A DNA stretch of 64,000 nt from Adiantum capillus-veneris (taxonomy: Eukaryota; Streptophyta; Polypodiopsida; Polypodiales; Pteridaceae): positions 94,461,342 through 94,525,341 of the forward strand of contig CM043953.1 of the NCBI GenBank assembly GCA_014529385.2, in the 5' to 3' direction. How positions within the stretch are numbered: the stretch's first letter is position 1; the number at the start of each line of letters is the position of its first letter. The notes beneath the pieces are model-generated. The model did not search any database. It was not told the DNA's origin and was given only the letters and a program-made list of their open reading frames with translations. Shown one piece after another: positions 59,177 through 64,000 of the stretch. A program made the translations under genes and the position numbers.

Positions 59177-60316
59177 TGTCAGGAGTTTTTTGGAGCAAGG
59201 GATTGCGCAGATGTACATATACATGCATGGTGCATCAAATAAAGGATTGCCCATTTTCCTTAGCCAGGTGGTTACGTGGGGCCCACATGTGTACAGGTAG
59301 GGCAGCATGTACATAGTGCATCGATTTTCACTATTATCAGTACCAATGTATTTTTTCTAGAATAATGAGGAGTTGGTAGTGCTTAAAACTTCTCGAGGAA
59401 GCTATCCATGGGCCGACGACATGAGGTCAGCAGGTGCGTCAGATAGCATCTAGTGGTGTCAGGAGGGCGAACGAGGTCAATATTTGCACGCGGATGAGGA
59501 CGGACACAACGTGGGTGTTTTCTTGTGAGAGTTATGCAGAAAGGTCATCATTAGGACCACTTTTTGGGGCCACTTCACGTGGTGTCGGGATGCATTATTG
59601 AAAAAAGTCGAGTGCCAGGTGGCGTATGGATGCAGCAGGGTGACAACTATGCACGGCGAGGTCAGTTTTTGACCTGTTCGGGGTCCGTTTGAGGTCATCT
59701 AAAAGGCCAAGGGTGCCCAAGTAATAAAGCTAAGTGTGGGAACTGAAAAAAGAGAGAGAAGACCAGAAAAAACGTGGAGAAGAGAGGAGGAACAGCCGCA
59801 GGTGTATTTTTTGGGTTTTTGGAGCCTGTTTTGGCCGTAAACTGCTCATCCGAGGTCGGATTTGAGCACTTTGACATTGTAGACTGAGGTTTTGGGCCAT
59901 TCCGAACGCGATGGCGCTGTCCATTTTGCCAAATTCCTCACTCTTTTCCTGCTGTTTTTCTGTGTAAGTTTCTCCTATGAGCGAAGTTTCTGCTCTAGTT
60001 TGTGATTGTATCTGGTATCTTTTACCCATATTGTGTGAGCTATTTGCCCCATTGGTGTTGGCCCAAGCTCAATTGTATCTAAACATCAGAAATTCTCCTC
60101 TTTTGAGCTGAGTTTTTTTGGGTGTGTGTGTGTGTCTCTGTGTGGAGTGGGCAAGTGGATAATCTCTCTCCTCTCACTCCATAGGTGTGTTTCCTGTCTC
60201 GGCCAGGTGTGTTGTGTAAGCCGAGTGGTGCCCCCTAGTGTGCGTGTGTGTGTATCTTCCCAAGAGGTGTGTCGGGTTGTTATAGAGGCGCTGTGTGTGT
60301 TTTCATCCCGCTCACA
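59177..60316 (+). repeat. Tat-like 3' LTR
   Basis: 1140 bp, preceded by the purine-rich AGGGGATGGGCAAATTA and followed by ACGG (60317-60320). Confidence 0.94.
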
Positions 60317-60320
60317 ACGG

Positions 60321-60971
60321 CTACTCAACACACAATCCATGTGATGTACGTTTTCGGATGTTGTCTTGCTTTTGTGATCCTTGTGTGCATGGGCAATGGA
60401 GGAGATGCAATAATAAACAGCGCACTGAAGAACGGAAATATCTCTCCATTGAGCCATTGACAAAGTCTGTACAAGTAGGTAGGGATGAGGACGAGGATCA
60501 AGAGGAGAACTACAATGATCTGCTTTCCTCCCAAGTGAGTGTGGATTTAACCATGCCTATGTATGAAGGAGACCCTAAGGTGCTGAGCCAATTACTGTCC
60601 ATTGGGGATAACTTTGCAGTGAAAGCAGGCGAGGAGAAAGAGGAATTCTACCTTCTAAAGTGCACCAAAACCATGTATCAGGCACCAAGAGTACTGAGGA
60701 CCTTTGGCATAACAAGATCGTAAAGGGTGGAATTCTGGTTGAGGGTTTGTACTATGCCCTGGTTGAGGGCAAAGTTGATACTTATACCCTATTGAATGAG
60801 AAACCACCGGTCATGATCTACTCCCATCTTGTTAGAGCCATACGGTTCCCGATGGAGGTCATACCGGGCCTGCATAACCATTTTAAAGTATCCTCAGAGA
60901 TATATGAAAATATCTACAACAGTATGCCATATGACGAAGGGAGTGACCACAAGGGGAGCCATACAGCGTAA
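60321..60971 (+). pseudogene. Transposase-like gene, exon 2, 3' part
   Basis: Rejoined in frame after 53928, the sequence reads 'YSTHNPCDVRFRMLSCFC' and 'DPCVHGQWRRCNN', a Cys-rich motif, then an acidic linker ('GRDEDEDQEENYNDLL'). A one- or two-base shift at about 60665-60690 moves the frame from 'FYLLKCTKTM' to 'STEDLWHNKIVKGGILVEGL'. It ends 'IYSHLVRAIRFPMEV' ... 'DHKGSHTA' with TAA at 60969-60971. The C-terminal 'SHLVxAxxFxM' pattern is shared with homologues of the uncharacterised family. With stops, shifts and two insertions the locus is dead. Confidence 0.72.
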
Positions 60972-61419
60972 ACCCCAACTACAAGTCTAGCCACTGGCAG
61001 CAACAGTTGTAATTCTCTTGAATAGAATCTTACTTGTGATCAGTAGTGTGTACTTGTTAATTTGTTTTCAGCTGGCTCTTGTAGTACCAAATTTGATAGC
61101 CAGACTGCCCAATCCTTGTTTGATAGTAGGATACTTTAATATGGTTGAAAATATCTTAGGCAGGTGCAAGAATCCGGGTTTAGTTATCAATGGGACAGAA
61201 ATTAAAGTGGGAGGGAGTAATCAATGCTCGTGGGTTATTTGACATATCTACTGATTCAGGCTTCACATGCAAATAGCAACAGAAAAATTACCAAAGAAGT
61301 GGCAAGAAAAAGATCATGTGCAGAAAAATTAAGTGCATGTGTAAAACTTTTGCAGACGAAGGTTCATGCCCAGCAATAATTTCTTATTACACGAAAATGC
61401 TAGTCTTTTACAGAATCTT
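60972..61419. other. Intergenic; no gene recognised
   Basis: A 74-codon plus-strand frame at 61018-61242 follows a fair splice acceptor (TTTGTTTTCAG) but has no known domain. It could be a further 3' exon of the gene upstream. Confidence 0.4.
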
Positions 61420-62873
61420 TTACACATCAGGGGGGTCAAACCGGTACGAGTACCCTTCCAAAGATACAAAGTAGTCAGCAACATACAGGGAGATGTCATC
61501 CTCTACATCAAACAGGGGTGTGCGCTGGCTATAAGCGGTAGAGAACTTCTCATCTAGCCATCCTGTGATCCATGGCAGAATGACATCCATGAGATACTTT
61601 GGCTTGTTCTGATCGTAATATTTTGGCTCATATGTTCGAATGCAGCAGCACGACTCATAATCGTTCTTCAATGATTTGTATCTTGTGTCGTCCATAAGGA
61701 GTGTGCTGGCTTCATTAAATTGAGGATGCTTGCGTCAAACTATTCACAAGAGCTTCAGGAAAATGGTCTTGTCGCTGAACTGCCCCAAACGGCCTGCCAC
61801 ATCCTTCATAGAGGAAGCCCATTTTTCACAATGGTACTGGTCAAAAATATCTGTGTCAAGTAAACTAAGTTGTTAGAGCAAGTATACAGTTCAGAGTACC
61901 AAAGTCTGAAAAACAGCAAAACAAGTTCTGTACATAACAGTACCAAAGTACCAAAGGACTTAATCACCAAAGTCTGAAAAACAACAAGTTCTGTACATAA
62001 CAGTACCAAAGTACCAAAGGACTTAAATCACCAAAAAAAGAAAAACAACAAGTTCTGTACATATCAGTACCAAAGGACTTAAATCACCACAGTCTGAAAA
62101 ACAGCAAGTTCTGTACATAACAGTACCAAAGTAAGCTGTGCAAATAGTACCAGGTTGTATGGACAGTATCAAGTTGTGCAAATAGTACCAAATGTACCAA
62201 AGGACCAAACTGAATAAAAATAACCAAAAAGAAACAAATAGTACCCAATTGTGCAAACAGTACCAAATTGTGCTAACATTACCAAAATTGTGTGGACTGT
62301 ATCAATTTGTACAAACAGTACCAAATCCTATACACGATAGTACCAAATAGTACAAAAATAATCAATAGTACCAGAATATGTACAAATCAGTAGCAAAGGT
62401 AGATACAGTACCAAAATCAACCAAACCAGTTTGGAAATTAAGGGATTCATACCTAAAAAGAGACTTTGCATCTTCATCAACTTAGGGAAGCAAGCATGCA
62501 GTATAGTCATCAGATTGTGTCTTTGGCTGCAAGACCAAAGCATCACGTCGCATCGCCTCCTCAGGCCAAGGATGAAATCCTCCGCATCAGGTCTGACCAC
62601 GCAGTATTTGTGCCGGGAGACCTTCACGCATCGAGGCTTACATCCCTCTGGAAATGGGATTTTCCACAAATCTTCGGGTTCTTCATGACAATCCTTCAAT
62701 AGAACTCCATTCACATCCAGAATGACAAGGCACTTAGTGCTCGCCTTTACGTCCAGCGGCATTGATGTATCCGGTCGCGCTTCATTCAGCCACCACCCGT
62801 CCCTCACTGAAGTACCACGAAGCAAAATGAGTAAAGGAACACCGAGCCTTTTGGCAATAGAAAGTGTGGACAT
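61420..62873 (-). pseudogene. FCP1/NLI-interacting-factor-like phosphatase, two exons, two in-frame TGA
   Basis: Exon 1 (62873-62453) starts at an ATG preceded by an in-frame TAA. It contains 'KCLVILDVNGVLL', the plant form of the catalytic DxDGT(L/V) loop with Asn in the fourth position, and 'CDVMLWSCSQRHNLM', the second motif. The donor is G|GTATGA at 62452. Exon 2 (61850-61420) begins after ACACAG and matches in phase (G+AT = Asp). It continues 'FDQYHCEKWASSM' and 'TIFLKLL', TGA, 'IV', TGA, 'RKHPQFNEASTLLMDDTRYK'. 'LLMDD' is the third phosphatase motif. Both TGA codons sit where Trp (TGG) would fit. The protein would be 283 residues. It is probably a pseudogene unless exon 2 is spliced differently. 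Confidence 0.75.
61851..62452 (-). repeat. Intron of the FCP1-like gene with TGGTACT-type repeats
   Basis: 602 bp. At about 61880-62150 three to four units of 55-70 bp repeat (minus-strand core GGTACTGTTATGTACAGAAC). Looser GGTAC words continue to 62,430. The core resembles the minisatellite in the intron at 38.0-38.75 kb, on the sense strand of both genes. Confidence 0.85.
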
Positions 62874-63029
62874 ATAGCACCATTAAAGGTTAGCAATTGT
62901 TGACAGCATGACATAACAAAAAAAGAGACACATTAACATCTAATTAACATGACACCAAACATTAACAAACGCAAAATGGGATCGTATTTCATGATAAGCC
63001 AGAAGCAAGTACAAAATGTTGTTAAATAG
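62874..63029. other. Short spacer between the two minus-strand genes
   Basis: 156 bp, AT-rich. It would hold the 3' end of one gene and the 5' leader of the next; nothing else is seen. Confidence 0.5.
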
Positions 63030-63988
63030 CTAATTCTTGGAGGTTCGTGGCTTGAGACCACGACCTTTGGGGCGCGTTTTACATTTCATAAGGAAGAGTT
63101 CGGAGAGTGTGGCACAATCAATGTTATAACATGTTTCTAAGGTTGTCGCCTGCCCCGCACCTTTATCCTCATCCATGGCTTTTGTCTCCTCCGCAAAATA
63201 AGCTGCCTCCTCCTTGCCATACTCTTTCGCAGCCTCCTTCGCACCCTCGGCAAGTTCCGCCTCCTTCCCACTGTCAGCAAGTTCCGCCTCACTCTTTGCC
63301 TGCTGCCTCGTCTTTCTGCCTAACTTCTCCTCTATATACTTTGGAGTTGCATCCAAACACTCGGTCGCTGAGGGAACTTCCACTGCCACCTCCTCATCAA
63401 CCTGAATTTCTGCGTTGTTCTTCTTGCCTAGCTCTATCTCTATGTCATCAACTTCCTCAATCGGTTCGCTTTCCTGTTTATCCTTCTTCTGCACTTCGGT
63501 TTTCAATTTAGCTTCTACCACACCAGCCTCAGACCCTTTCCGTTCCACTGTGCTGGCATTAGGGCCTTGCTGGCTTTCCCGCGCTTTGGCTTTAGTGTTA
63601 TCTTCCTCCAAAATGGAGTCTAGAGCAGGCTCACCCTTTTTGCCTTCCATCGTGTTGGCACCAATGTCATGCAGTACTTCATGCACTGACTTATAAGGAT
63701 CTTCCTGGAACATGTGACTGGCATCTGACTCGCCGTATCTAGGAAGATCCACAGGGGTGTTGGTGTTGTCATGGGTGTCCGCACCGAAAGATCCTCTCCC
63801 TACATATACACAAAGATGAAAGAGAAGATTAGATCATAAATTCAACTGATATTATAAGCATGTAGTGTCCAACACAAATAGCCCACTTACTCTTCAATAA
63901 TGACCTCCCTAAATCCAGGCCTTTGCCTCCGAAGGGATTGCAGTGTTGCAAAGTGCCTTCACACACGTATCTTCCATTCTCAATACAC
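63030..63988 (-). CDS. Glu/Lys/Ala-rich protein of unknown function, 3' two exons
   Basis: The upstream exon (63988-63891) follows TTTTGCAG and reads 'CIENGRYVCEGTLQHCNPFG' and 'GKGLDLGRSLLK', ending at donor A|GTAAGT. The last exon (63799-63030) follows TATATGTAG and matches in phase (A+GG = Arg). It carries on 'RGSFGADTHDNT' and 'DLPRYGESDASHMF', then a long charged region with helical Ala/Glu/Lys repeats ('AELADSGKEAELAEGAKEAA'). It ends with a basic tail 'KTRPKGRGLKPRTSKN' and TAG. The frame is clean. The Cys/His pattern of the first exon could be a zinc-binding motif. I recognise no family. The 5' part lies beyond the window. It may share a transcript direction, but not a frame, with the FCP1-like gene 157 bp downstream. 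Confidence 0.6.
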
Positions 63989-64000
63989 CTGCAAAACACA

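Larger units (their letters stand above)
53929..60316 (+). mobile_element. Ty3/gypsy element with dual RNase H, protease and RT deleted
   Basis: LTRs of 1139 and 1140 bp (TGTCAGGAG to CCGCTCACA) flanked by ACGG on both sides (53925-53928, 60317-60320). Gag (56168-56863) runs straight into an RNase H remnant, a second archaeal-type RNase H, and integrase (to 59148). Protease and RT are absent. Two RNase H domains in series are the mark of the Tat lineage. The two LTRs are almost identical, so this deletion derivative probably moved recently with proteins from a complete relative. A solo LTR of the same family is at 4136-5298. Confidence 0.93.

Overview
The window is nuclear DNA of a land plant and is dominated by retrotransposons. 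It holds Ty1/copia and Ty3/gypsy elements with plant-type primer-binding sites, a chromodomain-bearing gypsy element, a fossil PPR array with the 'YAQHGFG' style of PLS-class PPR proteins, long (TC)n, (GT)n and (GA)n microsatellites, and spliced nuclear genes. A fern-like or other seed-free plant genome is my inference; it was not tested by comparison. No bacterial, plastid or mitochondrial segment, CRISPR array, rRNA or convincing tRNA gene was seen.

Left part (1-16,500). A minus-strand LINE ORF1-like relic lies at 210-959. A three-level nest follows. An old minus-strand LTR element (1547-11003, target duplication TAATG) is split by a Ty1/copia element (3722-10420, duplication CTATC). The copia leader is in turn split by a solo LTR (4136-5298, duplication GCGG). 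Further right are a gypsy gag relic, a minus-strand copia gag relic and a stretch with no recognisable genes.

Centre-left (16,527-25,221). A Ty3/gypsy chromovirus lies here in which gag, both LTRs and the chromodomain are on the plus strand, while protease, RT, RNase H and integrase are on the minus strand. The breakpoints fall inside the gag zinc knuckle and after the integrase core, so this is an internal inversion. From 25.2 to 36.7 kb there are microsatellites, ~200-bp tandem repeats, an inverted repeat pair, a family of small palindromes, a TIR-bearing element of about 400 bp, an LTR-element fragment and the PPR fossil.

Centre-right (36,780-60,971). A transposase-like gene with a 1.4-kb intron carrying a 62-bp minisatellite is broken by two retrotransposons inserted 43 bp apart in its coding sequence. 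The first is a 13.7-kb gypsy element (40211-53881, duplication GACTG) with a second aspartic-protease-like domain after the integrase. The second is a 6.4-kb gypsy element (53929-60316, duplication ACGG) that has lost protease and RT but keeps two RNase H domains and integrase. Removing each element with one target-duplication copy rejoins the host reading frame.

Right edge (61,420-63,988). Two spliced minus-strand genes lie here: an FCP1/NLI-interacting-factor-like phosphatase with two in-frame TGA codons, and a Glu/Lys/Ala-rich protein that runs off the window. The FCP1-like intron carries repeats sharing a core with the minisatellite in the transposase-like gene. Most in-frame stop codons in the window can be explained by C-to-T or G-to-A transitions, as expected for methylated, silenced DNA.
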